A program made the position numbers and the translations under genes. The notes under the pieces are model-generated. The model did no database searches. It had not been told where the DNA came from and was given only the letters and a program-made list of their open reading frames with translations. A stretch of 64,000 nt of DNA, from NCBI RefSeq assembly GCF_025698545.1, contig NC_068577.1, forward strand, positions 372,001 through 436,000, read 5' to 3'. The stretch's first letter is position 1; every line of letters begins with the position of its first letter. The stretch is from Gossypium raimondii (Eukaryota > Streptophyta > Magnoliopsida > Malvales > Malvaceae). Below, piece after piece: positions 12,555 to 23,393 of this stretch.

Positions 12555-14600
12555 CTGCCAGCCACAGAGTACTGTTGCTGTATGTGAAACCGATAAGAGT
12601 AAGCTTTTATCTATCACTTGTGTATAAAAGGAATGGGAGTGAAGTACTTGATGGTTGCAGACTCAAAAAAGATGGGTCTGGCAAAGGCTTGCCAAAATGT
12701 GCTATAAGTAAAAAAATGTACTTATATTTGAACTCTAGTTTTAAAGTATGAGATGTGAAGAACAATGTTGGTCACAACTTTTGTAGTGATATTGTTATAT
12801 GGATATAAGTATTTGTCCAATACCTATACTATTAATAAGTGAGTAAATAAGTTACTCTATAAAACAAATGGAGTAATTATGGAGTAAAAAGTATCTCCTT
12901 GTCTTAATCCTCGCTCTCGAAAGCGCCTTTTTGTTTGGATCCCTTTGATTGAGGTAGAAGGATTTCTTGCAAGGTTATTTGGACAAATAGGTTTTCATTA
13001 TGATTTTGAGGGATTCTAAATGATTAACACATGTTCTACTTAAAAAAGTGATATATGTGCTTATACACACATTCCAATAGTGGTATAAAGATCTGACCAT
13101 GTTGATGTTATCTCTCAAGTTCGAATCATCAAAGTGTGACGTCTTATTGTTTATCTTCTTGTATACTCGATGATATTATAGTCACAATCAACAATATTAG
13201 GGTTCAATAGATTCTCTCCTCCTTATCTAGAAGATTTCCTCCTAAAAATCTTGGCATGCTCAATTTCTTTTGGAATTGAAGTTCTCCAAACCAATGGTGG
13301 TCTATTCCTAACCCAGTCCGAGTATCTCATTAATTTGTTAAATGAAACAAAAATGCAAGAATGCAAAGGTGTAATGGTGTAATGGTGTCTTCTCAGCAAT
13401 TGAAACTTCATGAAAGGACCTATCTTGCTGATGTATAGAGTATGGGATTGTGTTTGGCAAGATTTTTCCTTCACTCTTTGGGATATTAAGTACTTTGTAA
13501 AAAAGTTTTTTCGGTTTATACATTCTCCTATAGAAACTCACTAGAAAATGGTTAAATAGATCCTCATATACTTGAAATACAAAAATAATTTGAACATATA
13601 TAAGGATTAGACTTGTCTAAGGATTGGATAGCTTGTTCTGTCTGGTAGGCCCAACCAGACAAAGGCTGAGCTTAGATGAGGATTTATACACCTCGGTTCG
13701 GCCTAAATTCAATTTAAATAATAAAAATATTTTTAAAATTTAAATTTAATTATAAAAGTGTATAAAATATCAATCAATTTTTTTTTATTTTTTGAATAGT
13801 GAAAAGGATTTTTGGACAGAACGATCTAGAAACAAGCTTAAGCTTGAATTTCTTTTGGATTTGGGTTTTGATTCGGTCCAACTTAGACCTTGAACACCTC
13901 TAATAAAAATATCGCTTGAGTTGAGCTTATCATGTTTCTACATCATAAGTTTTGATCATATCTGCTCTTTTTAACGCAATATCTATAACTACCCATAGTC
14001 TCTCCCTAACTCCTAAATAACAAGATGCCCATGCCAATTGCATTGATAACAATGTCCATATCAATTAAACTAAGACTCAATCGACACATGTAATTATAAT
14101 TTTAAATCCTCACTTATCCATCAGATGTGACTTGAATGTAATTCTAATTTCAATCACATATTAAGAGGATGCGTGATAAAAACTAAATACAGAAAAGTGT
14201 CGCACATAAAATCTCTTAAATATTCGAAATCAAAGACATTCATTAAGAATGATTCTCTTACCATTTAAAAATTTTATACTCCAAATATTTGGAGATCATA
14301 ATTTCATGGAAAATAAATATCTTAGAAAAAAAGCCAGCTCATCATAAGGCTGATGCTTGACATGTGCCATAATGATATTAGCAAACCCAAAAGTCATGAA
14401 AGTTTGGTATTGGTCACACATATCACATGCCGTGCACAAGTTTTCTAAATTCCACACTAACCTACCAAAAATACCCAAAAATTTTCATTACATTTACAGC
14501 ACAATCAACAATCCCAACCCGACCAAACAAGGACATTTTAGTCATTTCACCTCATAAAATCACCAAAACTAAAAGTTTCAGAACATGCAATAATTATGTG
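12555..14600. other. DUF538 3' region and intergenic DNA
   Basis: The first 200 bp are probably the 3' UTR of the DUF538 gene. No other gene is seen. At about 13615-13902 a block with CCCAACCAGACAAAGGCTGAGC, ending GAACACCTCTA, resembles a worn H1 hAT-type MITE. A SINE copy lies at 13954-14085. Confidence 0.5.
13954..14085 (-). mobile_element. tRNA-headed SINE, family S1, copy 1
   Basis: Read on the minus strand it begins GTCGATTGAGTCTTAGTTTA (A-box region), passes a worn middle, and ends with the family tail ...TAGTTATAGATATTGCGTT then AAAAAGAGCAGATATGATC. These shared segments align with the other S1 copies listed at 25.5, 27.0, 28.1, 30.0, 37.3, 41.9, 47.2, 50.1 and 53.6 kb. It has no coding capacity. 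Confidence 0.6.
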
Positions 14601-14672
14601 TGTATATACATATATACATGTTCATTTCCTCTAAGCTCATAATCAAAACGTTATTGTAAATCTTTTGCAACA

Positions 14673-16814
14673 ATGGCTTCATTTCCAAAATCCCTTACAA
14701 ACCCTACCTTTGTTGTTGTTTTCATGGTCATATTTTTATGTTATACACTTGTATTGGCTCAATGTGAAGCTGAGTCCAATAATGGATGCCATGATAAGGA
14801 AGAAGCCATAAAGCTAAAAATCATTGCCTTCGTTGCAAATTTGCTAGCTAGTATGACTGGTGTGAGCTTGCCATTGTTTTCTCGTCGAATGCCGTCACTC
14901 GGACCCGAAAGGGACTTGTTCACCATCGTCAAAGCATTTGCTTTGGGTGTTATCCTAGCGACTGGGTACATGCACGTGTTACCAGACTCGTTTGATAACT
15001 TGATGTCCGATTGTTTGCCTGAAAACCCATGGAGGAAGTTCCCATTCACGACATTCGTGGCGATGTTGTCGGCTATTGTGACGCTTATGGTGGATTTGTT
15101 TGCCATGAGCGTCTATAGGAAACATCATGCTAAGGTTTGATGGCGGGGGATGGTATGGATGTTGCTAGATTGGAGAATGGGGATGTACAAATAGAGAACC
15201 ATGAACATGTACATCACGGTGTGATGAATGAAAAACCACAACAATTGTTACGACATCAGGTTATTGCTCAGGTATGCAATGCTATTTCGTGTTTGAATCC
15301 ATAATCATTTTTCAAATGTTGTTATATGTTGATATGCATTTCCTTAAATGTAGGTGTTGGAGTTGGGAATTATAGTTCATTCAGTGGTGATTGGTCTTGC
15401 AATGGGAGCTTCTGAAAATCCATGTACCATTAGGTCACTCATTGCTGCTCTTTGCTTCCACCAAATGTTTTGAGGGAATGGGTCTTGGTGGATGCATACT
15501 ACAGGTAATCCAACATACTATTTCACTTTCGAAAAATCAATTTTCATAATGATAGATTATTCCATGCATGATTTAGGTAATTTTCATAAAAGCTGAAACC
15601 TTAGTTTGACTAATTTTCTTGGGCTTGATTTAAGGGTTTAGGTGCTTGGGCCTATACTTTGGGCCTATTGGGCTGTTTTAGTTTTATTTGACTGTGGGTT
15701 TCTGTTTTTGGTACTGGGCCCGGGTAAAATTTGGGCTGTATAATGATCATTGAATCAGATGATGACATATCATTTACAAATTCTAAAAATAAATTCACTA
15801 TCTTCAGTTTAGATTAAATTTCATCATTTAATTCACTGTAGTTTATAAAATTATACATAAACACCTCATCCCATAATTTGAGAAGAACCCACGTCACCAA
15901 TGAGAATAACTTTACCAGTTAGAATTAAACCCCATGAGGTTGTTTACACACACCTCACTTAGTTGACTTTGAATAGGGATGACCCCATCACGTCATCATC
16001 ATGTCTTATAATTTCAAAAATCAACCCTTTAAGCTAATTACATTAAGTCGCACCTAATCACATCTTAAGAGAAAAACCAATTATCCTAAGATTAAGTCGA
16101 TTTACCAAAATGATTATTCATGCAAGGTCCACATTGAAACCCCAAAACCTTTATAAATAAAGTCCTTAATGCCACAAAAAGACGGATTAATGTATCCAAC
16201 CCCTACCCAAAATACTAAAAATCTCAATAACTCTACTCACACAATCGTGTGAAGCACTAATAACCTCGATCGCCTTAAGATTGAGCCAGCTTACTAGAGT
16301 GATCATTCGTTAGAGACCCACATTAAGGCCCCCAAAACCTCTATAAATAAAGCCCCTAATACCATAAAAGAAAGACTAATACATCAAATCCCAACCCAAA
16401 TCACTAAAAATCTCGATTGCTCTAGGTGTGAACCACCAGTAACCTCACAGATATAAACCCATTTACGCATATATAATTATTGATCAACATCATGTTCAAT
16501 CTTTTCAGGCTGAGTACAAGTTCCAACTGAAAGCAATCATGGTACTCTTCTTTTCAGCCACAACACCACTAGGGATTGTTCTAGGGATTGGATTGTCCAA
16601 GGTTTACAGTGAGACAAGCCCAACATCACTAATTGTGGTGGGACTACTTAATGCTAGCTCAGCAGGGTTACTCAATTACACGGCTCTGGTCGATCTACTA
16701 GCAGCTGATTTTCTAGGACCTAAGCTTCAAACCAATATGAAGCTCCAAATTTGGTCATATGTTGCAGTTTTGCTGGGTGCTGGATTTATGTCTCTTATGG
16801 CAAAATGGGCTTAG
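14673..16814 (+). CDS. ZIP-family metal transporter, frame broken twice
   Basis: There are three exons: 14673-15271, 15354-15504 and 16509-16814, all with GT..AG borders. Ignoring two single-base shifts, the product would be about 351 aa, the normal ZIP length. The N-terminus is a signal-like hydrophobic segment (to about residue 30), followed by the first transmembrane helices, the HVLPDSF motif, a short His-rich loop (HEHVHH), the helix-IV metal-binding core [12 protein letters not shown], and [14 protein letters not shown] proteins carry Zn or Fe into the cytosol. One T appears to be missing near 15136 (after AAGGTT) and one T to be extra near 15468 (in ATGTTTTGAGG). Both lie in short T runs and they have opposite sign. 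Splice sites and all other codons look sound. It is either a young pseudogene or an assembly error; sequence alone cannot tell. Confidence 0.85.
15620..15745 (-). mobile_element. LTR-like fossil fragment in ZIP intron 2
   Basis: Read on the minus strand it starts near TACAGCCCAAATTTTACCCG and runs through GGCCCAGTACC into a stretch of repeated GCCCAA motifs. It resembles the LTR-like start at 63727-64000. It is a broken LTR-retrotransposon remnant. The family is probably Ty3/gypsy, but this is a guess from terminal style only. Confidence 0.3.
16085..16453. repeat. Two imperfect ~188-bp tandem units in ZIP intron 2
   Basis: Unit 1 (16085-16272) and unit 2 (16273 to about 16453) share the same order of landmarks: CCTAAGATT-A-GTC, a TGAT-ATTCAT segment, CCCACATT, CCCCAAAACCT-TATAAATAAAG, CTAAAAATCTC, and a closing GTGTGAA/GTGAACC. 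The units differ at many positions, so the duplication is old. Each contains a TATA-like TATAAATA. They may be part of an intronic transposon. Confidence 0.6.
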
Positions 16815-16827
16815 TGATTTTTCTAAC

Positions 16828-16830
<3 letters not shown>

Positions 16831-16865
<35 letters not shown>
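16831..16865. repeat. (TA)n microsatellite
   Basis: About 17 uninterrupted TA units lie just after the ZIP stop codon. Similar TA runs occur in the window at 48861-48891, 49253-49279 and 54806-54837. Confidence 0.95.
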
Positions 16866-16869
<4 letters not shown>

Positions 16870-17090
16870 TTCTATTTATTATTGAAAGAATATTCAAATC
16901 GGAATCCAAATTTTTTAACCAAAATCATAGTTGGGCTTTAAATAAAAATTTATTTATAAGAAATCATTTTTTATTCTAAATAAAATTTAAATTTCTTTTC
17001 TCTTTGCGAAAAGAAAATATAATATAAATATAGAAAATCGTTTTCGCCTGGGACGGGGACACATGTCAAACGTTAAACAAGTAAAAAGAG

Positions 17091-17163
17091 CGACTCCACT
17101 GGGGATCGAACCCAGAATCTCTGGTTCCGTAGACCAGCGCCTTATCCATTGGGCCATGGAGTC
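17091..17163 (-). tRNA. tRNA-Arg (anticodon ACG)
   Basis: On the minus strand a 73-nt cloverleaf is present. The acceptor stem is GACTCCA/TGGAGTC plus discriminator G. The D-arm is GCC/GGC. The anticodon stem is CTGGT/ACCAG with loop CTACGGA (anticodon ACG, read as ICG after editing). The T-arm is CTGGG/CCCAG around TTCGATC. No intron is present and all stems pair, so it looks functional. It lies between the ZIP gene and the first 8-cysteine gene. Confidence 0.95.
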
Positions 17164-17386
17164 CTGTTGTCGGATTAGTGAAGTGAATTTTTTTATATTA
17201 TAATTTACGTAGAAATTTAGTCATTATACTAGAAGAGAAATATTTTGCTAAATCAAGTAAAATAAAACAAAGCCCCTGCGTTTAGTCAAAAGATAAGTAG
17301 AGTGAATTTCAAAAGATCATCAAAAGCAAAACATCATCAAAAGATAAGTAAAATAAAAGAGGTTTAGTCATCAAGTAGAGTGACTT

Positions 17387-17725
17387 TCAATTGCAACGAT
17401 ATCCCCTGCGTTTCATGCCACACTTAGTGAGCAGTAGGTTCAACTGAAGGGGAGGCTTCACATTGACGAGGCCTAACACATTGCCTCTAACGACAATGCA
17501 AAGGCAAGCATCCAGTTCGAGACCCACCAAACCATTAATGAGGTCACAACATGGCTTAAGTGGCTTACCGATGCCGACATCAACAACATTCAAGATGTTG
17601 GCACATACATTCAAGAGTAGGGCATCGTTTCGGCATTGGGGCCGGTTGTGGGCATTCGCCATTGATAAAAACAGAAGGTTGATGGAGAGAAGAAGAGCAA
17701 TTGTTGCTAAAGCCTTGGAAGCCAT
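17387..17725 (-). CDS. 8-cysteine lipid-transfer-like protein (hydrophobic-seed type), copy A
   Basis: This is an intronless gene of 112 aa. Residues 1-25 form a signal peptide with a leucine-rich core, cut near ANA-H. The mature part carries the eight-cysteine motif at C31, C41, C59, C60, C74, C76, C102 and C111 (C-x9-C-x17-CC-x13-C-x-C-x25-C-x8-C), the pattern of the hydrophobic-seed/HyPRP branch of the AAI_LTSS superfamily. The proline-rich linker of many HyPRPs (such as DC2.15) is absent. The protein is probably secreted to the cell wall, possibly binding lipids; this is known for relatives but not shown here. It differs from the divergent copy B (21836-22174) at 12 of 112 residues. A TATA box (TATAAAAG, minus strand) sits about 83 bp upstream. 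Confidence 0.9.
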   Translation of the reverse strand: MASKALATIALLLSINLLFLSMANAHNRPQCRNDALLLNVCANILNVVDVGIGKPLKPCCDLINGLVGLELDACLCIVVRGNVLGLVNVKPPLQLNLLLTKCGMKRRGYRCN

Positions 17726-17807
17726 TTCTCTCTATCGGATAACTTGTGATATCAATATTAGTTAGGTGGTTTTAATAGTGATGCAAAAAGTGTCGAATCG
17801 TATGAGA

Positions 17808-17815
17808 CTTTTATA
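17808..17815 (-). promoter_or_regulatory. TATA box of 8-cysteine gene A
   Basis: The minus-strand TATAAAAG lies about 83 bp before the ATG at 17725. The surrounding CTCTATAAAAGTCTC matches the ATCTATAAAAGCCTC upstream of gene B, so the promoter was duplicated with the gene. Confidence 0.7.
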
Positions 17816-18079
17816 GAGATGAAGATGGGAGATTTTAGGGTTTTAGAAAATGACCATGGAAGTGGCTCAAGTACTAGTAGGGATATTTGGATTGTAAGAT
17901 ATACAACTTGGGCGAATCACAATCATTAGTGAGCTTTCATGTAATGTTATCTGTCGAATATAATGTGTTTCAAGGTTTTGCACTAATGATAATCATAATG
18001 TCCATAAGGTTAAGAATGGTAAGATTCAAGGATTTTGAATTGATACGTTCTGAATGGAGTAAATTTTTTTTTTTTGAAA

Positions 18080-18507
18080 AATAGATGCAGGGCAGGACAA
18101 GATGGGGTGGGTGGATTTCGTTTTTTGGATCCTACCCTGCTCCACTATGTGAAATTATCATTTTATTTTTATATATGTATAATTATTAAAATGATAAAAT
18201 TGTAATAATGTGTTATAACAAAAAATCCATATGTTTTATGATTAAATATTTTTGAAGAATTGTGTTAAAATATTTACTTGCCTTTAAAAAAGTAAAAATA
18301 TTAAAGATATGTTGTAAACATTAGATTGAAGCAAAGCATGATGAGATGGAGTAGGGATAAATGCATCTAACGTTCGTAGAGATGGTAGTAAATTTTAATA
18401 TTACACATCCATAATGGAGCGAAACAAGTGGTGGAATAGTGCATACCAACTATGGAATGGTGGTGGATTTAAAAGCATCCACCTTCCTCGCTCAATTGCC
18501 ATCCCTA
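18080..18507. mobile_element. hAT-like MITE (TAGGGATGGCAAT end)
   Basis: The right end, read in reverse, is TAGGGATGGCAATTGAGCG, a terminal pattern typical of hAT-type MITEs. The left part (GCAGGGCAGG, GGGTGGGTGGAT) mirrors the right part (ATCCACCTTCCTCGCTC) imperfectly. The middle is AT-rich and non-coding. The left boundary is approximate. Confidence 0.5.
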
Positions 18508-19042
18508 AATCGGGTAATTTATGCAAGTCGGCATTGTTGGATAATATGAATATCATATATATAAAATAAGAATAATTACATATTATTCACTATCTTAAAA
18601 AGTTAAATTAAAAGCGATATAACATGGTTAAGACTTATTGGGGTTCATTTATGAAATATAGCATGAGTCAAATACGTGTAAATACTCTAGTAATTAACTT
18701 TTAATTGATGATGGGTTAATTAAATTAAGGTTAATGTGTAAAATTATTTCATCATAAAAAAAAGCGAGTCACATATTTTAAAACACATATATATTAATTC
18801 AAATTAATGATCAAAAGCATAAAGTTTGCAAATTTTAACATATAAATAAATTCAAATACACTTTTACATCTAATTTTTGTTATTAATAGTTTAACATGAT
18901 AGATCCAAATTTATTAGATTTTTACGGTTTTGTCAAGCTTTTACGAGTATAGGATCTGGTGTATTTTGATGAAACGTAGCTTTGAACCAGTTGCCACATG
19001 GATGATGATTATGGACCCAACACTTGTCAAGGTATTACTTAA

Positions 19043-19567
19043 ATTAACTTTGATTATTGGTCCTTGTACTTTAAGAAAGTTGTGGAGTTAATTCTTATAC
19101 TTTTTAAATTTTAAAATTTCAATCCTCAGCAAATGATAACTGTTAAATTCGTTGAGTTAAGTTCCATTATTTTCAAAATTTGATGTGGCAAACATATTAT
19201 TGTATGTCCAATGCCATGTTAGCATGTTGTTTCCACATATTACTCACTAAAAAATCCAATCAATGGATTAATGATTGTCATCTGCGTTCAAATTGAAATT
19301 TCAAAATTCGAAAAATACAAAGACTTAGAATAATCCAATTAGAGAATATCGATTAAATCTACAACAGTACACATAATATAAGACTAGTAATTTAGTCTAA
19401 CCAAATGGATTTAATTTGTTATTGTTTGGCTCAGGACTAAAATTGATCAACTCGAAAAGTACAGGGACTAAAATTGACCAGTTTAAAAAGTAAAAGGATC
19501 AAATTAAAGTATAAGGACTAAATCCACAACTTTCACAAAGTACAGAGACTAACTGTAAATTTTAACC
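19043..19567. mobile_element. Mutator-like MITE with long inverted ends (family M1)
   Basis: The 525-bp element is flanked by the exact direct repeat TATTACTTAA (19033-19042 and 19568-19577), a 9-10-bp target duplication as made by Mutator-like transposases. Its ends are long imperfect inverted repeats around GGTCCTTGTACTTT on the left and AAAGTACAGAGACT on the right. It codes for nothing. Partial relatives lie at about 50330-50560 and 51905-52310, sharing phrases such as CCTTGTACTTT and the GTGGCAAACAT-type middle. Confidence 0.75.
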
Positions 19568-19579
19568 TATTACTTAATT

Positions 19580-21760
19580 AACTAATAAATTGCACACAAT
19601 CACGGACATTTGTCTAGTTTATGAAAATTAAATTTTTTAGGTTTCGTGATTTTTTTAATAACGACGTTTTCAATGTTTGAACTTAAGTTCTATTTTTAAT
19701 AGTGCAACGTGCCTTACCATCAGTGATAAAGTCAGAAATTGTTTTTAGGGGTCAGAATTAAGTTATATATTTTTATAAGAATTTAAATGCAATTTCACCG
19801 TTATATTAACTTATATCTTTATAGTTTTAAAAGGATCAAATAAAAATTTATCGTTTTAAGAGGGCTAAACTGTAAATTTATCTTGTATTGACTTATAATT
19901 TTATAAATTTTAGAATGATCTAGAAAGCAATTTTCCATTATAAAAGTATGAATCCCTTACCGCCTCTTATCACTATACCCGATACTTATAAATATATTTT
20001 TATATTAAAATCTTACAATAACATTGAAATTAATAATATTTGAATCCTAATACTCTTATTTTTGTGTTAATTAATTAAATAAAAATAAGCAATAATAACA
20101 AAACAAGCTTCGGAATTTCATTTTATTTCCTCATGTTATAATTTTATTAATTAAATTTAGGGTTTAACATTAAAGATATGTTTAGTTAAATAAATTCTAG
20201 AGTATAGTTCGTTTTCTTAGACATTTAATAACATATTCTTGTTATATAATGATAGTAAAAATAATTCGATTTGGGAGTCCGACTCGAAATCTGACCCAGA
20301 ATCCGATTCGATTAATTAATCCCCTATATAATAAAATTTTAAAGACCCTCTTTAGGGGATAGACACTTCAAACATCCCATTGATTATCTTCTTCTTCTTC
20401 TTTGCTTTTGGACCAGAACTTCATCCTTGTCGCGTATGTTGATATTGTGTATCAACAATTCTTATTGCTGTCGTCTAAAGAGACATTTTTTACCTACTTA
20501 AACTTTCAACAAAGTTAAAAACACAAATCCCGACAGACTTGTTGAGGATCCAAAAGCACAGAGCTTCTCCTAGACCAAATATTCCATCTCTTACATTGAC
20601 ACCATCATTAGGGCAAAAGCCTTGAAAAATTAGAGGAAAAACGAAGAGATAAGGAAACAACATTATATTGGACAGCTAAGAATACATGAAAACTCACTAA
20701 TTATTGTGTTTCAAGCGATCGAATAACCCCATGTTGAGTGCTGACAGCCAAGTTGTATGAAAATTCTTATCCTCACTCGAGATGTGCTTGCATGAATGAA
20801 CCACGTTGCACCTTTTTATTTTTGGGATAAATCGATATCTAGACTCTGAAATTGACAATTATTTTCACCTTAGTCCCTAAAATTTTTGTTGGTCCTCATT
20901 AGTCTTGGAACTTGACAGCTTTTTCTTGATTTGACCTCCTAAACTTGGATTTCGTTTAGGCGTCATGCCTCCCGTGCAAGTCCAAAAGTTTACTAAAAAA
21001 TTGAGCTTAGACAAAAAAATAATATCCGTTTCTAAACGGGCGGGACCTCGGATAGAATTTTTTTGCTAGAGTTCGGTCCGATTTGACCCGAATCACATGC
21101 CTAAACTTCCTTATTTTATATATATATATATATATATGTTAACTTCTATCAAACCTAAACTAAGAAACATCAATCAAGTAATTAGATATTTATTATATTT
21201 ATGTTAATTTGCATACATATACCACAACTGTATGCTTGCTGGCACGCTTGCTTGCTATTTTTGAGTTGCTTCCATGGGTTATGTTTGCAGTAGTAAATTT
21301 ATGGTTTATATATATATATATTATTTACCAAATTTTCCCATGTAGGAGAAGGCAATAGTAAATTTCCAAGGATTTCTTATTTGAATTTCAAAATTTTACC
21401 ATACTTTTTAAATTTTGTTCCTATTGTTGTTTAAGTTGTAAACAATTTGTTATATTAATAAAATATTTATGTAAGTTGTAGCCTTTAAAAAAATAATCTA
21501 AAAAAGTTAATACGGGCAGGCTGAGCCCGGGCCTAAAAATTTAATCTACCCGATTTGACTCAACCTATGATCAAATCTAAAATTCTGTTAAAAACATGAT
21601 AACATGGCATTTTGAGAATATGTGACCTTACCACCAAAAAAATATTTATATTTAAAAAAAATTCAAGAACCAAATTGAAAAAAATTGTTACCTTCAAAGA
21701 TTAAATGTTCCTTTATATCTTGTTTTAAAAAAATAAAAATAAACAAGTCCCTATATCTCC
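19580..21760. other. Intergenic DNA between the two 8-cysteine genes
   Basis: No gene is seen. At 19735-19965 is a copy of a dispersed repeat (family C1), with further copies near 22590-22735, 35255-35530, 40090-40215, 42500-42740 and 49040-49215. Near 21000-21570 is a block with GGGCGGGACC and GGCTGAGCCCGGGCC, typical of the H1 MITE group. At 20370-20790 the sequence is more balanced in composition with a (CTT)n run, but no coding frame persists. Confidence 0.5.
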
Positions 21761-21764
21761 CATC

Positions 21765-21772
21765 TATAAAAG
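21765..21772 (+). promoter_or_regulatory. TATA box of 8-cysteine gene B
   Basis: TATAAAAG lies 71 bp before the ATG at 21836. Its neighbourhood matches that of gene A. Confidence 0.75.
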
Positions 21773-21835
21773 CCTCTTGCCATGCAACATTGTTTTCATC
21801 ACTCGGCCATTTGCTTAGTTATCTGATAGTGAGAA

Positions 21836-22174
21836 ATGGCTTCCAAGGCTTTAGCAACAATTGCTCTTCTTCTCTCCATCAACCTTCTGTTTTTATCAAT
21901 GGCGAATGCCCACAACCAGCCCCAGTGCCGAAACGATGCCCTACTCTTGAATGTGTGTTCCAACATCTTGAATGTTGTTGATGTTGGCATTGGTAAACCA
22001 CCTAAGCCATGTTGTGACCTCATTAATGGTTTGGTGGGTCTCGAACTGGATGCTTGCCTTTGCACTGTCGTTAAGGCCGATGTGCTGGGCCTCGTCAATG
22101 TGAAGCCTCCCCATCAATTCAACTTATTGCTCAATAAGTGTGGAATGAAACGCAGAGCCTATTGTTGCAACTAA
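21836..22174 (+). CDS. 8-cysteine lipid-transfer-like protein, copy B
   Basis: This is an intronless gene of 112 aa with the same plan as copy A: a signal peptide (1-25) and eight cysteines at the same places. It differs at 12 residues, among them R28Q, L56P, L93H, T100N and R110C. The last change adds a ninth cysteine at residue 110, directly before C111, which could disturb pairing or allow dimer formation. The two genes point away from each other, with start codons about 4.1 kb apart. The bases just before the ATG (AGTTATCTGATAG.GAGAA) and just after the stop (TCACTCTA/CCACTCTA) are also conserved, so the duplicated unit covers promoter to 3' UTR. Relatives are small secreted cell-wall or lipid-binding proteins. 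Confidence 0.92.
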   Translation: MASKALATIALLLSINLLFLSMANAHNQPQCRNDALLLNVCSNILNVVDVGIGKPPKPCCDLINGLVGLELDACLCTVVKADVLGLVNVKPPHQFNLLLNKCGMKRRAYCCN

Positions 22175-22953
22175 AGCCACTCTAGTTTGCCGTGGCTTTT
22201 TCGTTTTGTTTTATTTTTGGATATTTTGATGTTGGTTTAATAATTTATGTCTTTTTTTTTATTTATTATTAGAATAATAATTTAAACTGAATGGGCTAGT
22301 TTTTGGGCTTTAGACAAGCTCCTTTCCAAGCTTAGCTATCAACATTTTCAAAATCGGATCAATAATCTAATTGATTAGGTTATTGGTTTATTCGCGTATA
22401 AGATTATCAATGATTATATTTTACAAAATTACCCTCACGTATTTTTTATTATATAATTTTGCTATATAAGATCTTTTCATACACACGTGTTTTGTTTTAT
22501 TGGACAAACTACATTCAACTTCAAACTTCGATCACACAACTACCATACCATGTGGGTGAATACAATTTATAAAATTTTAAGTTAGTATAGATAAAATTAT
22601 ATTTTGGCCTTAAAAACGATAAAATTTTGATTTAGTCCTTTAAAAATTATAAACATATAGATTATTGAAATGGAGAAATTACATTTTAACTCTCATATGA
22701 ATATACAATTTAATTCCACCCCTAGAAAGAATTTCTGATTTTCCGAATACACAACAAATAATAGATTTTAATAATTTTATAACTGAATTGAAGCTCAATA
22801 ATACTAAATTAACCAAAGTAATCTATGCATACAAATCCTTTACAATTAAAAAGAAAAAAAACACAAATTCCTTTCATAAACACTACAATAATAACCAAAG
22901 AATAATAAAAAGAAAATCATTTCACACCAAACTAAAAGAAAGAAGAGTGTATT
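22175..22953. other. Intergenic DNA
   Basis: The start is the 3' UTR of 8-cysteine gene B. At 22590-22735 is a piece of the dispersed C1 repeat. Nothing else is recognisable. Confidence 0.5.
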
Positions 22954-23247
22954 CTAATGAGACTCATGTTCTTCACCATATTTCCTAGTCGACGACCTCA
23001 AACTCCTCGATGACACCAAAGGCGGCGGTGACGACGATGGAGGCGACTCGACCCCTTGAGGTAAATCCGAAACGGAAGCCAGAATCCGTCGAATACTCAT
23101 CGAACGAGCTCGTTTGAAGCTAAACGACCTCATCTTGTCGTTGGAGAAAACGTTGGAGGATTTCGAAAGAATCAAATAAACAAGTGCTTGAACAATTAAG
23201 AACATAAACACTTTCATCAACGAATCAGCCAACATCTCAACCTCCAT
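22954..23247 (-). CDS. Small plant-specific single-pass membrane protein, unknown function
   Basis: This is an intronless frame of 97 aa from the ATG at 23247 (MEVEMLADSL). Further upstream the frame stays open, but it has no ATG. One hydrophobic helix (about residues 11-28, KVFMFLIVQALVYLILS) is followed by a basic, serine-rich stretch (RSFSFKRARSMSIRRIL, about 39-55) and then a Pro/Ser run (PPSSSPPP). The layout suggests a membrane anchor with a basic cytosolic tail. I recognise the style of a small plant family but have no name or function for it. A TATA box about 137 bp upstream supports the gene. Confidence 0.75.
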   Translation of the reverse strand: MEVEMLADSLMKVFMFLIVQALVYLILSKSSNVFSNDKMRSFSFKRARSMSIRRILASVSDLPQGVESPPSSSPPPLVSSRSLRSSTRKYGEEHESH

Positions 23248-23383
23248 GATTGTATATATATTCTTCAAAGAACAAATAAGAAAGCTTTTGATGAACAATA
23301 TGGACAAGATTTTCTTGTGAAGTAATGATTGGAAATTGAATTCCGGGAAAATTTGATGGAAGAAAATGGAGAGGGGGATATGG

Positions 23384-23393
23384 TTTTATATAA
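23384..23393 (-). promoter_or_regulatory. TATA box of the small membrane-protein gene
   Basis: The minus-strand TTATATAAAA lies about 137-146 bp before the ATG at 23247, inside an otherwise GC-balanced pyrimidine/purine tract (CCCCCTTATATAAAACC). Confidence 0.65.

Noticed and set aside
17463-17765. Plus-strand frame opposite 8-cysteine gene A, also seen opposite gene B
   Set aside because: Both are antisense shadows of the true genes. Their similarity to one another comes from the gene duplication.
22954-23307. Longer version of the small membrane protein starting at 23307
   Set aside because: The upstream start codon is TTG, not ATG. The first ATG in frame is at 23247, which gives the expected hydrophobic N-terminus.
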